DNA of 64,000 bases from Cupriavidus sp. WGlv3 (GCF_023952475.1 NZ_JALHRX010000012.1:62001-126000); one strand, 5' to 3'; counted from the stretch's first letter, positions 1 through 15,655 are shown. The notes: generated by a model not told the origin, from the letters alone. Program-made: numbers and translations.

Positions 1-134
1 CCAAGATCACCACCACGCTGGCGAATCCGTTCGCCAACATGGCGACCAACGCCAAGGTCAATGAGCGCTACCTGCAGCGCGACCTGCCGGCGTATATCGT
101 CAGTGTCGGCCTGGCCCTGCGCGGCCTGCAATAA
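1..134 (+). CDS. pilM: PilM, type IV pilus assembly protein (C-terminal end only)
   Basis: The window opens inside this gene. The reading frame starting at base 3 gives about 43 residues that end ALRGLQ before a TAA stop at 132-134. PilM is an actin-like cytoplasmic ATP-binding protein that docks onto the N-terminus of PilN at the base of the type IV pilus machine. The assignment rests on the tail, which resembles PilM tails (NPFANM...YIVSVGLALRGL), and on pilN, pilO, pilP and pilQ following directly. PilN starts 17 bases after the stop, so the genes are probably one operon. Confidence 0.85.
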   Translation, partial: KITTTLANPFANMATNAKVNERYLQRDLPAYIVSVGLALRGLQ

Positions 135-151
135 CGTACCGGAGGCAAGAG

Positions 152-817
152 ATGTCAACGAACACACTGCCTTCGGTCAACCTGCTGCCCTACCACGAAG
201 CCCGCAAGGCGGCGCGGCGCAAGAAGGTCTACACCATGCTGGGTGCAGCGGCCGCCGCCGGCGCGGCCGTGGTGCTGCTGGGCGGCCTCTATATCGACGG
301 GCGCATCGCGTCCGTGGTGGCACTCAACCAGGTGCTGAGCGCGGAAAACGCGAGGCTCGACGGCCAGATCCGCGAGGTCAACAGCCTGAAGAAGGACATT
401 GACGCGCTGCTGCAGCGCCAGAAGGCCGTCGAAAGCCTGCAGACCGAGCGCAACCGCCCGGTGCAGCTGCTCGAGGAACTGGTGCGACAGGTGCCCGAAG
501 GCGTCTACCTGACCAGCCTGAAGCAGGCCGGCGAGGCCTTCACCATCGCCGGTGTGGCGCAGTCCAACGAACGTATTTCGGAACTGCTGCGCAACCTGGG
601 CGGAGTGGCCTGGCTCGACAAGGCCGAGCTGGTCGAGTCCAAGGCGGTCACCATGACCAACAACCTGCGCGAGCAGCGCCGGCTGTTCGATTTCTCGATG
701 CGCTTTGCGTACCGCGCGCCCGAGGCCCCGGCCGACGGCAAGAAGGCTGCCGCGGGCGCTTCGGCGCCATCCGCCGCCCCCGCACCTGCACCCGCCCCCG
801 CGGCCGGAAAGGCCTGA
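152..817 (+). CDS. pilN: PilN, type IV pilus inner-membrane alignment protein
   Basis: This is a 221-residue bitopic inner-membrane protein. The cytoplasmic N-terminus carries the conserved VNLLPYHEARKAARRKK stretch (residues 9-25) that binds PilM. One membrane segment lies at about 27-48, followed by a coiled-coil-like region (about 55-100) and a periplasmic domain that pairs with PilO. The last 25-30 residues are a low-complexity Ala/Pro tail. An AGGCAAGAG stretch precedes the ATG. PilO begins two bases after the stop, so translation is probably coupled. The complex links the cytoplasmic motor to the secretin through PilP. Confidence 0.95.
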   Translation: MSTNTLPSVNLLPYHEARKAARRKKVYTMLGAAAAAGAAVVLLGGLYIDGRIASVVALNQVLSAENARLDGQIREVNSLKKDIDALLQRQKAVESLQTERNRPVQLLEELVRQVPEGVYLTSLKQAGEAFTIAGVAQSNERISELLRNLGGVAWLDKAELVESKAVTMTNNLREQRRLFDFSMRFAYRAPEAPADGKKAAAGASAPSAAPAPAPAPAAGKA

Positions 818-819
818 CC

Positions 820-1491
820 ATGGCGCTCAATACCGAAATCAACCTGGCTGACCTGACCAGCCAGTTCCGCGGGCTCAACCTGAACGAGCCGGAGACTTGG
901 CCGGCCGCGCCGCGCGTGCTGTTCGCGATCCTGGCCGCGGCGGTGGTGCTGCTGCTGGGCTGGCAGTTCTACTGGAGCGCAAAGTTCGACGAACTCGAGC
1001 GCCAGCGCCAGGAGCAGGAAAACCTGAAGCAGGCGTACCAGTCCAAGGTGGCGCAGGTGGCCAACCTCGAGGCGCTGCGCGAGCAGAAAAAACAGGTCGA
1101 GCAGCGCGTGGCGCTGCTGGAGCGGCAGCTGCCCAACAAGACGGAAATGGACGCGCTGCTGGCCGACGTCAACCATGCCGGCGTGGCGCGCGGGCTGCAA
1201 TTCGAGCTGTTCAAGCCGCAGGCGGCGGTGATCAAGCCCTACTTCGCCGAGATCCCGGTGAACCTGCGCGTGACCGGGCGCTATCACGAGGTGGCGCAGT
1301 TCAACGCGGATGTCGCGGCGCTGTCGCGGATCGTGTCGATGCAGAACCTGCAGCTTGCCAATACCAAGGATGGCGGGCTGTCGATGGAAGCGGTGGCGAT
1401 GGCCTACCGCGCGCTCGACGCCGAAGAACAGGCGGCGCAACGCAAGGCCGCCGCGGCTGCGGCCGCGGCCAAGGCAGGAGGCGCGAAATGA
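820..1491 (+). CDS. pilO: PilO, type IV pilus inner-membrane alignment protein
   Basis: This 223-residue protein has a short cytoplasmic N-terminus, one membrane segment at about 31-52, a coiled coil rich in Gln, Glu and Lys at about 55-110 and a periplasmic ferredoxin-like domain. It ends in an Ala/Lys-rich tail. PilO heterodimerises with PilN and positions PilP below the secretin. The stop codon overlaps the pilP start (ATGA), so the two are translationally coupled. Confidence 0.95.
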   Translation: MALNTEINLADLTSQFRGLNLNEPETWPAAPRVLFAILAAAVVLLLGWQFYWSAKFDELERQRQEQENLKQAYQSKVAQVANLEALREQKKQVEQRVALLERQLPNKTEMDALLADVNHAGVARGLQFELFKPQAAVIKPYFAEIPVNLRVTGRYHEVAQFNADVAALSRIVSMQNLQLANTKDGGLSMEAVAMAYRALDAEEQAAQRKAAAAAAAAKAGGAK

Positions 1492-2036
1492 GCCGCACCG
1501 TTCGAACCCGCGCCCTGGCATGGAGCGCGTCGCGGCGCACGCTCGCGGCGGCGCTGGCGCTCGGCCTGCTGGGCGCCTGCGGCGCCAGCGACGAGGACGC
1601 GCTGCGCCAGTGGATGGATACCACCCGCAGCGCCCGCGCCAAGCCGCCCGAGCCCGTGCCCGACGCCCGCCCCTACGTGCCGCGCGAATACGCCGCGGCC
1701 AGTGCGCCCGAGCCCTTCGCGCAGGCCAAGATCGGCGAACTGAACAAGACCCTGGCCGATTCGCCCGAAGCCGGCCGGCGCCGCGAGCCGCTGGAGGACT
1801 ATCCGCTCGAAAACTTCAAGATGCTAGGGATGATGAAGAAGCAGGGGGAAACCTTCGGCATCGTCCGTGTTGATAACAAGATCCACCATGTGAAGGTGGG
1901 TCAGTATCTCGGCCAGAGCTATGGCCGGGTGGTCCGCATCACCGATCAGGAGATCGTGCTGCGCGAATTGGTCCGGGAGGGGGTATCCGAGTGGAAAGAG
2001 AAAATGACCAGCCTGAAGCTGGACGCGGCGGCATGA
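1488..2036 (+). CDS. pilP: PilP, type IV pilus periplasmic lipoprotein
   Basis: This 182-residue lipoprotein starts at an ATG overlapping the pilO stop. The frame is open further upstream, but that part is only the shadow of pilO. The signal peptide ends in a lipobox (LLGAC) with Cys31 as the predicted lipidated residue. A Pro-rich linker follows, and then the conserved C-terminal beta domain with GIVRVDNKIHHVKVGQYLG at about 125-143. PilP binds PilN/PilO through its N-terminal part and the PilQ secretin through its C-terminal domain. Confidence 0.95.
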   Translation: MSRTVRTRALAWSASRRTLAAALALGLLGACGASDEDALRQWMDTTRSARAKPPEPVPDARPYVPREYAAASAPEPFAQAKIGELNKTLADSPEAGRRREPLEDYPLENFKMLGMMKKQGETFGIVRVDNKIHHVKVGQYLGQSYGRVVRITDQEIVLRELVREGVSEWKEKMTSLKLDAAA

Positions 2037-4168
2037 CCCCCGCGCGCTGGTATCGTGCGCGCGCGGGCGCCGCGATGAGGACCATGGCCACGGCGCTGGC
2101 GCTATGGCTTGCGCTGGCCGCACCGGAGGCGCTGGCACAAGGCAACCGGATCAAGTCGGTCGACGTCAGCACGACCGGGGAGCAGACCGTGCTGGTGGTC
2201 GAACTGGAACGGCCGCTGGCGCAGAAGCCGGCGGACTTCACCACGCAGAACCCGGCACGGCTCGCGATCGATTTCTTCGATACCGGCTTTGCCGAGCGCC
2301 GCGCGCAATATGAATATGGCGGCAAGCTGGTCAAGGCCGCCAATGTGATGCAGATCGGCGACCGCACGCGCGTGATCCTCGACCTGACGCGCAGCGCCAC
2401 CTATCGTACCGACCAGCGCGGCAATGTCTTCGTGGTGTCGCTCGATAACGTGGCGCCGGCGGCCAAGAGCGCCGCGCCGACCTTCGCCCCGGCCGCGACG
2501 GCGGCTGGCGCCGCGGCGGGACGCCCGTTCGTGCGCGGTATCGACTTCCGGCGGGGCGCCGACGGCGCCGGTCGCGTGGTGGTCGACCTGTCCTCGCGCG
2601 AGTCGGGCATCAATATCGCGCAACAGGGCAAGAACGTGGTGGTCGATTTCCTCGGCACCACGCTGCCGGAGAACCTGCGGCGGCACTTCGACGTCAGCGA
2701 CTATGGCTCGCCGGTGCAGGGCATGCGCGCCTCCGATGCCAACGGCAACGCGCGCCTGACCATCGAACCGCGTGGCAACTGGGAATACAGCTCGTACCAG
2801 ACCGACACCCAGTTCGTGGTCGAGGTCCGGCCGGTCAAGGAAGACCCGACCAAGCTGATCAGCGGGCCGGGCTACCGCGGCGAGCGCCTGTCGCTGAACT
2901 TCCAGAACATCGACATCCGCTCGCTGCTGCAGGTGTTTGCCGACTTCACCAACCTGAACATCATCACCAGCGAAAGCGTGCAGGGCAACATCACGCTGCG
3001 GCTCAAGGACGTGCCGTGGGACCAGGCGCTGCAGATCGTGATGGATGCGAAGGGACTGGCCTCGCGCCGCAACGGCAATGTGCTGTGGGTGGCGCCCAAG
3101 GCCGAGCTGCAGACCAAGGAGAAGCTGGAGCTCGAGTCGCAGCAGCAGATCAACGACCTCGAGCCGATCCGCAGCCAGGTGTTCCAGCTCAATTACCAGC
3201 GTGCCGAGGACGTGCGCAGGATGCTGCTGGGCATGGGCGCCGGCGGCGGCGCGGCGGCCCCCATCGGCAGCGCGGGGGCGGCGGGCGCCAGCACGCGCAT
3301 GCTGTCCAAGCGCGGATCGCTGACCGCAGATGCGCGCACCAACCAGCTCTTTGTCTCGGATATCGCCTCCAAGCTGGAAGAGGTGCAGAGCTTTATCGGC
3401 AAGATCGACATTCCGGTGCGCCAGGTCATCATCGAGGCGCGCATCGTCGAGGCCACCGATACCTTCAGCCGCAACCTGGGCGTCAAGCTGGGCTTCGCCG
3501 GGCAGTACAACAATGCCCGCGTCGGCAACACCTACAACAACGTGCTGCCGGGCGCGACCTCCGACAACGGCCCGTTCCTGAGCCTGCCGGCCGGCTCCAT
3601 CAACGGCACCAACCCGGCCAATATCGCGGTGAGCCTGTTCAACAGCGCCGCCACGCGCTTCCTGGCGCTGGAGCTGTCGGCGCTCGAGGCGGACGGCAAG
3701 GGCAAGATCATCTCCAGCCCGCGCGTGGTCACGGCCAACAACATCAAGGCGCTGATCGAGCAGGGCACCGAGCTGCCTTACCAGGCGGCCACGTCCAGCG
3801 GCGCCACCTCGGTGCAGTTCCGCAAGGCCAACCTGAAGCTCGAGGTGACGCCGCAGATCACGCCCGAAGGCAATGTGCTGCTGGACGTCGACGTGAACAA
3901 GGACAGCGTGGGGATCCAGACCACCTCCGGCTTTGCCATCGACACCAAGCACGTGCAGACCCAGGTGCTGGTCGAGAACGGCGGCACCGTGGTGATCGGC
4001 GGCATCTACACCCAGACCGAATCCAACGATGTCGACAAGGTGCCGCTGCTGGGCGATATCCCGGTGCTGGGCTATCTGTTCAAGAGCAATGCCAAGGTCC
4101 GCAACCGGACCGAGTTGCTGGTGTTCCTGACCCCGCGCATCCTTAACGAAAGCGTGTCGCTCAGGTAG
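2033..4168 (+). CDS. pilQ: PilQ, type IV pilus secretin
   Basis: PilQ forms the multimeric outer-membrane pore through which the pilus passes. I chose the ATG at 2033, which overlaps the pilP stop and gives 711 residues. An in-frame start at 1991 lies inside pilP and adds only a non-signal stretch. The signal peptide ends near residue 36 (APEALAQ). Two AMIN-like domains follow (about 40-130 and 165-265), then an STN/N0 domain from about 289, N1/NolW repeats, and the C-terminal secretin domain (about 440-705) with the typical VPLLGDIPVLGYLFK end. It closes the pil operon; a terminator follows 30 bases later. Confidence 0.97.
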   Translation: MTPARWYRARAGAAMRTMATALALWLALAAPEALAQGNRIKSVDVSTTGEQTVLVVELERPLAQKPADFTTQNPARLAIDFFDTGFAERRAQYEYGGKLVKAANVMQIGDRTRVILDLTRSATYRTDQRGNVFVVSLDNVAPAAKSAAPTFAPAATAAGAAAGRPFVRGIDFRRGADGAGRVVVDLSSRESGINIAQQGKNVVVDFLGTTLPENLRRHFDVSDYGSPVQGMRASDANGNARLTIEPRGNWEYSSYQTDTQFVVEVRPVKEDPTKLISGPGYRGERLSLNFQNIDIRSLLQVFADFTNLNIITSESVQGNITLRLKDVPWDQALQIVMDAKGLASRRNGNVLWVAPKAELQTKEKLELESQQQINDLEPIRSQVFQLNYQRAEDVRRMLLGMGAGGGAAAPIGSAGAAGASTRMLSKRGSLTADARTNQLFVSDIASKLEEVQSFIGKIDIPVRQVIIEARIVEATDTFSRNLGVKLGFAGQYNNARVGNTYNNVLPGATSDNGPFLSLPAGSINGTNPANIAVSLFNSAATRFLALELSALEADGKGKIISSPRVVTANNIKALIEQGTELPYQAATSSGATSVQFRKANLKLEVTPQITPEGNVLLDVDVNKDSVGIQTTSGFAIDTKHVQTQVLVENGGTVVIGGIYTQTESNDVDKVPLLGDIPVLGYLFKSNAKVRNRTELLVFLTPRILNESVSLR

Positions 4169-4197
4169 GGCCGGGGCGCCGGATACAGTAGACTGGC

Positions 4198-4229
4198 AGG
4201 CCGCGTCGACAGATGCGGCCTTTTTTTTT
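4198..4229 (+). terminator. Rho-independent terminator after pilQ
   Basis: A 7-bp stem (AGGCCGC at 4198-4204 with GCGGCCT at 4215-4221) is followed by a run of nine T. It ends pil operon transcription. The first ATG of the aroK frame (4213) falls inside this hairpin, which argues against that start. Confidence 0.85.
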
Positions 4230-4323
4230 GCGCCGCGCGCCCGGCCCGGAATGCCGGCGCAACGGCAAGAAATGCGGCCTATGCCGCATTCTGCACTTGC
4301 CGGCCGCGCCACAACATAAGAAG

Positions 4324-5064
4324 ATGATGCAGTTCCCAACCGGGGAGGACGGCCCACATGCCGCGCTCCCGAACCACAGTCCCGTGACAGCCTCAGCGAC
4401 AGGGCCGGCGGCGCAGCGCCAGGCGCCGGATCGGCTCGAAGCCGAACGATCCGATGCCGACCGCCCGGAATCCGATCGACCCAACCTCTTTTTCGTCGGC
4501 CTGATGGGCGCCGGCAAGACCACCGTGGGCCGCACGGTGGCGCGGCGCCTGCACTATCCGTTTTTCGATTCCGACCACGAGCTGGAGGCGCACTGCGGCG
4601 TGCGCATCCCGGTGATCTTCGAACTCGAGGGCGAGGCCGGCTTCCGCGACCGCGAGGCCGCGATGATCCGCGAGCTGGCGCAGCGCCAGGGCATCGTGCT
4701 GGCCACCGGCGGCGGCGCGGTGCTGCGCGCCGAGAACCGCGAGGTGCTGAAGGCCCGCGGCACGGTCGTGTACCTGCGCGCCAGCCCGCACGACCTGTGG
4801 CTGCGCACCCGGCACGACCGCAACCGGCCGCTGCTGCAGACCGAGGATCCCAAGGGCAAGCTCGAGGCGTTGTACGCCGAGCGCGATCCGCTGTACCGGG
4901 AAGTCGCCGACTTCATCATCGAAACCGGCAAGCCCGCGGTGGCGCAGCTTGCTAATATGGTGTTGATGCAACTTGAAATGGCCGGTTTCCGGATCGATCC
5001 CCCGCAGCCGGCGTCCCCGCCCGCGGGCGATGGTGAGCCGCCGGCGCAGGATCCCAATCCATGA
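4324..5064 (+). CDS. aroK: Shikimate kinase
   Basis: AroK phosphorylates shikimate in the chorismate pathway. The core is clear: P-loop [11 protein letters not shown], the FDSD substrate-binding stretch, the GFRDRE motif, the ATGGGA motif and the lid Arg region RNRPLL. The start is uncertain. The frame opens at 4213, but that codon lies in the pilQ terminator. ATG 4324 (246 residues, weak AAGAAG upstream) is used here; GTG 4384 is an alternative. Either way the protein has a poorly conserved N-terminal extension of roughly 35-55 residues and a Pro-rich C-terminal tail, compared with about 175 residues for a minimal AroK. The stop overlaps the aroB start. Confidence 0.93.
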   Translation: MMQFPTGEDGPHAALPNHSPVTASATGPAAQRQAPDRLEAERSDADRPESDRPNLFFVGLMGAGKTTVGRTVARRLHYPFFDSDHELEAHCGVRIPVIFELEGEAGFRDREAAMIRELAQRQGIVLATGGGAVLRAENREVLKARGTVVYLRASPHDLWLRTRHDRNRPLLQTEDPKGKLEALYAERDPLYREVADFIIETGKPAVAQLANMVLMQLEMAGFRIDPPQPASPPAGDGEPPAQDPNP

Positions 5065-6167
5065 TTACCCTTGAAGTCGACCTGGGCGAGCGCAGCTACC
5101 CCATCCATATCGGTACCGGCCTGCTCGACAACGCCGAGCTGCTGCGCCCGCACGTGCGCGGCCAGCACGCCGTCATCGTCACCAATGAAACCGTCGGCCC
5201 GCTCTATGCGGCGCGCGTCGAGGCCACCCTGGCCGCGCTGGGCAAGACCGTGCGCATCGTCACGCTGCCCGACGGCGAGGCCTTCAAGCACTGGGAAACG
5301 CTGAACCGGATCTTCGACGCGCTGCTGCAGGCCGGCGCCGACCGCAAGACCACGCTGGTGGCGCTGGGCGGCGGCGTGGTCGGCGACATGACCGGGTTTG
5401 CCGCCGCCTGCTACATGCGCGGCGTGCCCTTCGTCCAGATGCCGACCACGCTGCTGGCGCAGGTCGATTCGTCGGTGGGCGGCAAGACCGGCATCAACCA
5501 CCCGCTGGGCAAGAACATGATCGGCGCGTTCCACCAGCCCAACGCGGTGATCGCCGACATCGACACGCTGCGCACGCTGCCCCCGCGCGAACTGGCCGCC
5601 GGCATGGCCGAAGTGATCAAGCACGGCGCCATTGCCGACGCCGATTACTTCGGCTGGATCGAGCGCAACATCCAGGCGCTGAATGCCTGCGACCCGGAGC
5701 TGATGGCGGTTGCCGTGCAGCGCTCGTGCGAGATCAAGGCGGGCGTGGTGGCGCAGGACGAGCGCGAGGGCGGGCTGCGTGCCATCCTCAATTTCGGCCA
5801 TACCTTTGGCCACGCGATCGAGGCCGGCATGGGCTACGGCGCCTGGCTGCACGGCGAAGCCGTGGGCTGCGGCATGGTGATGGCCGCCGACCTGTCGCAC
5901 CGGCTGGGCTTTATCGATATCGAGACGCTGGCGCGCGTGCGCACGCTGACGCAGGCGGCGATGCTGCCGGTGGTGGCGCCGGAACTGGGCGCCGACCGCT
6001 ATATCGAACTGATGAAGGTCGACAAGAAGGCCGAGGCCGGCAGCATCAAGTTCATCCTGCTGAAGAAGCTCGGCGAGGCCTTCATCACCAGCGTGCCGGA
6101 CGCGGATCTGCGCGCGACGCTGACCCACGCCGTCCTGAAACCTCCCACCGAGGCACCGGTCGCCTGA
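5061..6167 (+). CDS. aroB: 3-dehydroquinate synthase
   Basis: This 368-residue enzyme converts DAHP to 3-dehydroquinate, the second step of the shikimate pathway. It uses NAD and a divalent metal. Visible motifs are the NAD-binding [11 protein letters not shown] (from residue 103), [18 protein letters not shown], the metal-ligand region with GHTFGHAIE, and HGEAVGCGM. Its ATG overlaps the aroK TGA, the usual aroK-aroB coupling. The length is normal for the family. Confidence 0.98.
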   Translation: MITLEVDLGERSYPIHIGTGLLDNAELLRPHVRGQHAVIVTNETVGPLYAARVEATLAALGKTVRIVTLPDGEAFKHWETLNRIFDALLQAGADRKTTLVALGGGVVGDMTGFAAACYMRGVPFVQMPTTLLAQVDSSVGGKTGINHPLGKNMIGAFHQPNAVIADIDTLRTLPPRELAAGMAEVIKHGAIADADYFGWIERNIQALNACDPELMAVAVQRSCEIKAGVVAQDEREGGLRAILNFGHTFGHAIEAGMGYGAWLHGEAVGCGMVMAADLSHRLGFIDIETLARVRTLTQAAMLPVVAPELGADRYIELMKVDKKAEAGSIKFILLKKLGEAFITSVPDADLRATLTHAVLKPPTEAPVA

Positions 6168-6215
6168 CCGATCGGTTATGCCTCGCCATCCCGACCCAGC
6201 CACCGGACGCGCTGC

Positions 6216-7358
6216 ATGACCGACTTTGAAAGCCACCTCGCCCCGTACGCCGCCCGCTCCGCCCAGACGCGCGGGCGCGTGCACGCCGAACCCGCGTCGC
6301 TGTCGCGCAGCGAATTCCAGCGCGACCGCGACCGCGTAATCCACAGCACGGCGTTCCGGCGGCTCGAGTACAAGACCCAGGTCTTCGTCAACCATGAGGG
6401 CGACCTGTTCCGCACGCGCCTGACGCACAGCCTGGAGGTAGCGCAGATCGCTCGTTCGATCGCGCGCAACCTGCGCCTGAACGAGGACCTGGTCGAGGCG
6501 ATCTCGCTGGCGCACGACCTGGGCCACACGCCCTTCGGCCACGCCGGCCAGGACGCGCTGAACCAGTGCATGAAGAACCACGGCGGCTTCGAGCACAACC
6601 TGCAGAGCCTGCTGGTGGTGGACGAGCTGGAAGAGCGCTACGGCGGCTTCAACGGGCTGAACCTGACCTTCGAGACGCGCGAGGGCATCCTCAAGCATTG
6701 CTCGCGCGTCAATGCGTCGGGGCTGGGCGAGCTGGGCCGGCGCTTCCTGGAAGGCACGCAACCGTCGCTGGAGGCCCAGCTGGCCAACCTCGCCGACGAG
6801 ATTGCCTACAACAACCACGATATCGACGATGGCCTGCGCTCCGGGCTGCTGACGCTGGAGCAGCTCGACGAGGTGCCGATGTGGGGCCGCCACCGGGCCG
6901 AGGTGGCCGAGGCCTTCCCCGGCATCAACGGCCGGCGCGCCATCAACGAAACGGTCCGGCGCATGATCAACACGCTGATCGTCGACCTGATCGAAACCAC
7001 CAGCCGCAATATCGCCGACGCCAACCCGCGCAATATCGACGCGGTGCGTGCCGCCGGCCCGCTGGTCGGCTTCAGTGCGCAGATCCATGAGGAAGCCGCA
7101 GCGCTCAAGCGCTTCCTGTTCCGGCACCTGTACCGGCATTACCTGGTGATGCGCATGTCGGCCAAGGCCCAGCGCATCGTCGGCGACCTGTTCCAGGCCT
7201 TCATGTCCGATCCGCGCCTGCTGCCGCCTCAGTACCAGGCCAGCCATGGCGGCGACCAGTCGCGGCTGATCGCCCATTACATTGCCGGCATGACTGACCG
7301 CTACGCCATTCGCGAGCATCGCCGCATCTTTGCGGTCAGCGAGGGCACCGCCCCCTGA
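6216..7358 (+). CDS. dgt: dGTPase-like HD-domain triphosphohydrolase
   Basis: This 380-residue protein belongs to the Dgt family, which cleaves deoxynucleoside triphosphates to the nucleoside and tripolyphosphate. The HD metal site is visible: H71 in [13 protein letters not shown]100-D101 in [11 protein letters not shown] and the Asp in [15 protein letters not shown]. It begins 48 bases after aroB on the same strand. Its substrate preference cannot be read from sequence, and in this group it is usually named a dGTPase-like protein. Confidence 0.93.
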   Translation: MTDFESHLAPYAARSAQTRGRVHAEPASLSRSEFQRDRDRVIHSTAFRRLEYKTQVFVNHEGDLFRTRLTHSLEVAQIARSIARNLRLNEDLVEAISLAHDLGHTPFGHAGQDALNQCMKNHGGFEHNLQSLLVVDELEERYGGFNGLNLTFETREGILKHCSRVNASGLGELGRRFLEGTQPSLEAQLANLADEIAYNNHDIDDGLRSGLLTLEQLDEVPMWGRHRAEVAEAFPGINGRRAINETVRRMINTLIVDLIETTSRNIADANPRNIDAVRAAGPLVGFSAQIHEEAAALKRFLFRHLYRHYLVMRMSAKAQRIVGDLFQAFMSDPRLLPPQYQASHGGDQSRLIAHYIAGMTDRYAIREHRRIFAVSEGTAP

Positions 7359-7413
7359 AAATTAGGGACGGATCAGGCTATGATGCGGGCATTGCAGCCC
7401 GCACGACCCTGTC

Positions 7414-8133
7414 ATGGCCCGCCTTCCCCGTTTTTCCCCCACCGGACTGCCCGCGCTGGTGTTGCAGCGCGGCAACAATCGCCAAGCCGTGTTCCTCGGC
7501 ACCGACGACTACCTGCATTACCTCGATTGCCTGCGCATGGCCGCGCGCGAGCACGACCTCGCCGTCCACGCCTATGCGCTGCGGCCCAATCATGTGCATC
7601 TGGTGGCAACGCCGAAAAGTGAGGACGCGCTTAGCCTGACCATGCAGGCGGTCGGGCGCCGCTACGCGCGCTATTTCAACCGCGTGGCGGGGCGCACCGG
7701 TACCTTGTGGGAGGGGCGCTTCCGCTCGGCCGTGTTCGATCCGGCTCAGTGGCTACTGCCGGCCATGCTCTACGTCGAGGGCAACGCGGTGCGCGCGGGA
7801 GAGGTCAACATCCCCGAGGCCGACCGCTGGAGCAGCTATCGCCATCACGCCGGCATCGAGGCCAGCCCCTTTGTCAGCGACCACGCCGCCTACTGGGAAT
7901 TGGGCAATACCCCATTCGAGCGGCAATCGAACTACCGCATGCTTAGCGCCGAGGGCCTGTCCGGCAAGACTCTGGACGTCTTGCGCGCCCATGCGCATAG
8001 CGGCTGGCCCCTCGGAGACGAGGCGTTCCTGGCGCAACTGGAGCGACAGGGCACGCGGCGGGTTCAGCGGCTGCCGAAGGGGCGCCCCAAAAAGGTGCGG
8101 ATCTCGGGTGAAAATGAGGTGAAAGCGCCATAA
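7414..8133 (+). CDS. REP-associated tyrosine transposase (IS200/Y1 family)
   Basis: This 239-residue protein is a single-strand Y1 transposase. The metal-binding HxH pair is H60 and H62 in NHVHLVATP. The nearby YARYFN helix carries the candidate catalytic Tyr, and GTLWEGRF is typical of the RAYT branch. RAYTs act on REP hairpins and are usually single-copy and domesticated. A small hairpin flanked by repeats lies just downstream (8141-8203). The gene stands alone between dgt and gltB. Confidence 0.88.
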   Translation: MARLPRFSPTGLPALVLQRGNNRQAVFLGTDDYLHYLDCLRMAAREHDLAVHAYALRPNHVHLVATPKSEDALSLTMQAVGRRYARYFNRVAGRTGTLWEGRFRSAVFDPAQWLLPAMLYVEGNAVRAGEVNIPEADRWSSYRHHAGIEASPFVSDHAAYWELGNTPFERQSNYRMLSAEGLSGKTLDVLRAHAHSGWPLGDEAFLAQLERQGTRRVQRLPKGRPKKVRISGENEVKAP

Positions 8134-8424
8134 AAGTGATATGTCCCCATTTAAACTATTCACCGAAACGGTGCGTTATTTAATGTAATGCGACCCCATT
8201 TAATTTTTTTGCGAGCCGCAGGCGATTCCCATATAGTTGCTCCACCCACAGTCATTGTGCGGCGCGTCACGCTTGTGTACGCCGCTGCGGCCCGCTGACA
8301 GCTTCGTCCCCATTTCCCTTCCCGCCGGTCCACCGGTTTGGGTGGATTTCAGAAAGCGCGCGGTCCCCGTTCCGGTAGTCCAGCAGTTCGCGCAGCCTTC
8401 ACCGGAATTCAGCCCGTGGACCAA
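8134..8424. other. Intergenic region between the RAYT gene and gltB, with a repeat cluster
   Basis: No credible gene is seen here. The first 70 bases are AT-rich and hold a duplicated CCCCATTTAA motif around a small hairpin (listed separately). The remainder is the probable leader and promoter region of gltB, but I could not pick out a convincing -35/-10 pair. Confidence 0.6.
8141..8203. repeat. REP-like element: hairpin between two CCCCATTTAA repeats
   Basis: CCCCATTTAA occurs at 8145-8154 and again at 8194-8203. Between them lies a perfect 5-bp hairpin, CACCG-AAA-CGGTG (8161-8173). Its position right behind a RAYT gene suggests a REP-type substrate of that transposase. This is inferred from position and shape; I did not find matching copies elsewhere in the window. 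Confidence 0.4.
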
Positions 8425-13230
<4,806 letters not shown>

Positions 13231-13262
13231 GCGAGACGAGCGCAGCAAACCAACGTAGCGAA

Positions 13263-13334
13263 GGGCCGCGGCAAGCCGCCGCGGTCCCGACAAGATACTG
13301 ACCCCACCGCAGGGCCGGCGACGCCGCCGGTCCC
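13263..13334 (+). repeat. Two similar GC-rich hairpins between gltB and gltD
   Basis: The 128-base gap between gltB and gltD contains two consecutive hairpins of the same design. The first is at 13263-13288 and the second at 13312-13334. Each has a left arm starting GGGCCG and a right arm ending CGGTCCC with one bulged T. Neither has a T-run, so they are not classical terminators. They may be REP-like copies, or RNA structures that adjust mRNA processing between the two subunits. Confidence 0.55.
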
Positions 13335-13358
13335 GCGCAGCATGACCAAGGACGCAAC

Positions 13359-14822
<1,464 letters not shown>

Positions 14823-14841
14823 CCGGCGTCAGCGCCGCAAC

Positions 14842-14877
14842 AAAAAGCCCGCCTGCGCAAGCCGGCGGGCTTTTTTT
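14842..14877. terminator. Bidirectional terminator between gltD and the acetyltransferase gene
   Basis: GCCCGCC (14847-14853) pairs with GGCGGGC (14864-14870). The stem is flanked by a run of A on the left and seven T on the right, so it can end transcription of gltD from one side and of the convergent GNAT gene from the other. Confidence 0.9.
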
Positions 14878-14896
14878 GTGTGCGCGATTGCGGCGT

Positions 14897-15436
14897 TCAG
14901 CCGGCCAGCGTCCGCTCCATCAGCACCGCGCTGGCGCCGTATGCGGCCAGCTTGCCGGCATGCCGCGCCGCCGTCTGCGCCGGCACCGGGGCGTACCCAA
15001 GCCTGCGCCACCACGGCGCCGCGGACTGCACCGCGATCAGCCGCGAGCGCCGCAGCCCGGCGGCGTGCGCGGCCGCCTGCGCCGCCGCGTACAGGCGCGG
15101 CGCCAGGCCGGCGCCGCGGCCGCCGGGGGCCACGGCCATGTCATGCACGAACCAGGTCAGGGTGTCCGGCGCGGTATGCGGGCGCCAGCCATCGTCGAGC
15201 ACGCCGTCCAGCGGCGGCAGGCTGTCTTCGGGCCAGGCGTGGGTGAACAGGTAGGCGGCGAGGGTACCGCGCTGCGCGGGCCCGTGCGCGACCCAGCAGG
15301 TGGCCGGCGACAGCGCCAGCCGGCTGGCCAGCGCCGACTCGCCTTCGAGCAGCACTTCGGTATAGCAGCTGGCCTGCACCGCCAGCACGGCCGGCAGGTC
15401 GGACAAGACCATGGGCCGCACGGTGAAATTGGTCAT
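14897..15436 (-). CDS. GNAT-family N-acetyltransferase
   Basis: This is a 179-residue acetyltransferase of the GNAT fold. The frame opens further upstream at 15499, but the start MTNFTVRPM at 15436 matches how such proteins begin. The acetyl-CoA binding signature is seen as MAVAPGGRGAGLAPRLYAAA around residues 97-116. The substrate is unknown; it could be a small molecule or a protein N-terminus. It is convergent with gltD and shares its terminator. Confidence 0.82.
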   Translation of the reverse strand: MTNFTVRPMVLSDLPAVLAVQASCYTEVLLEGESALASRLALSPATCWVAHGPAQRGTLAAYLFTHAWPEDSLPPLDGVLDDGWRPHTAPDTLTWFVHDMAVAPGGRGAGLAPRLYAAAQAAAHAAGLRRSRLIAVQSAAPWWRRLGYAPVPAQTAARHAGKLAAYGASAVLMERTLAG

Positions 15437-15655
15437 CGGCGGATTATAGCCACGCCTCCCGCCGCGCCCCTCCGGGGCGTATTTGGCAAGGCGCAGCAAG
15501 GCTTTCAGGGTTCTCCCGGCTATGGTTTACGTGCCTGTGGCGGCCTGGACATTGTCCTTACAATTTTCAAAAACAAATAACGGAAACTGCCTCGCCAATC
15601 CTTTTTCCCCAGAACCAGTTTGCCGTCTTCTCAGGAGACGGGCCGGAGGAAAACG

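Noticed and set aside
2102..4357. Long minus-strand frame opposite pilQ
   Set aside because: Antisense shadow of pilQ; composition typical of GC-rich codon mirror frames.
4554..7319. Minus-strand frame of 921 residues across aroK, aroB and dgt
   Set aside because: It runs opposite three well-supported genes and has no recognisable domain.
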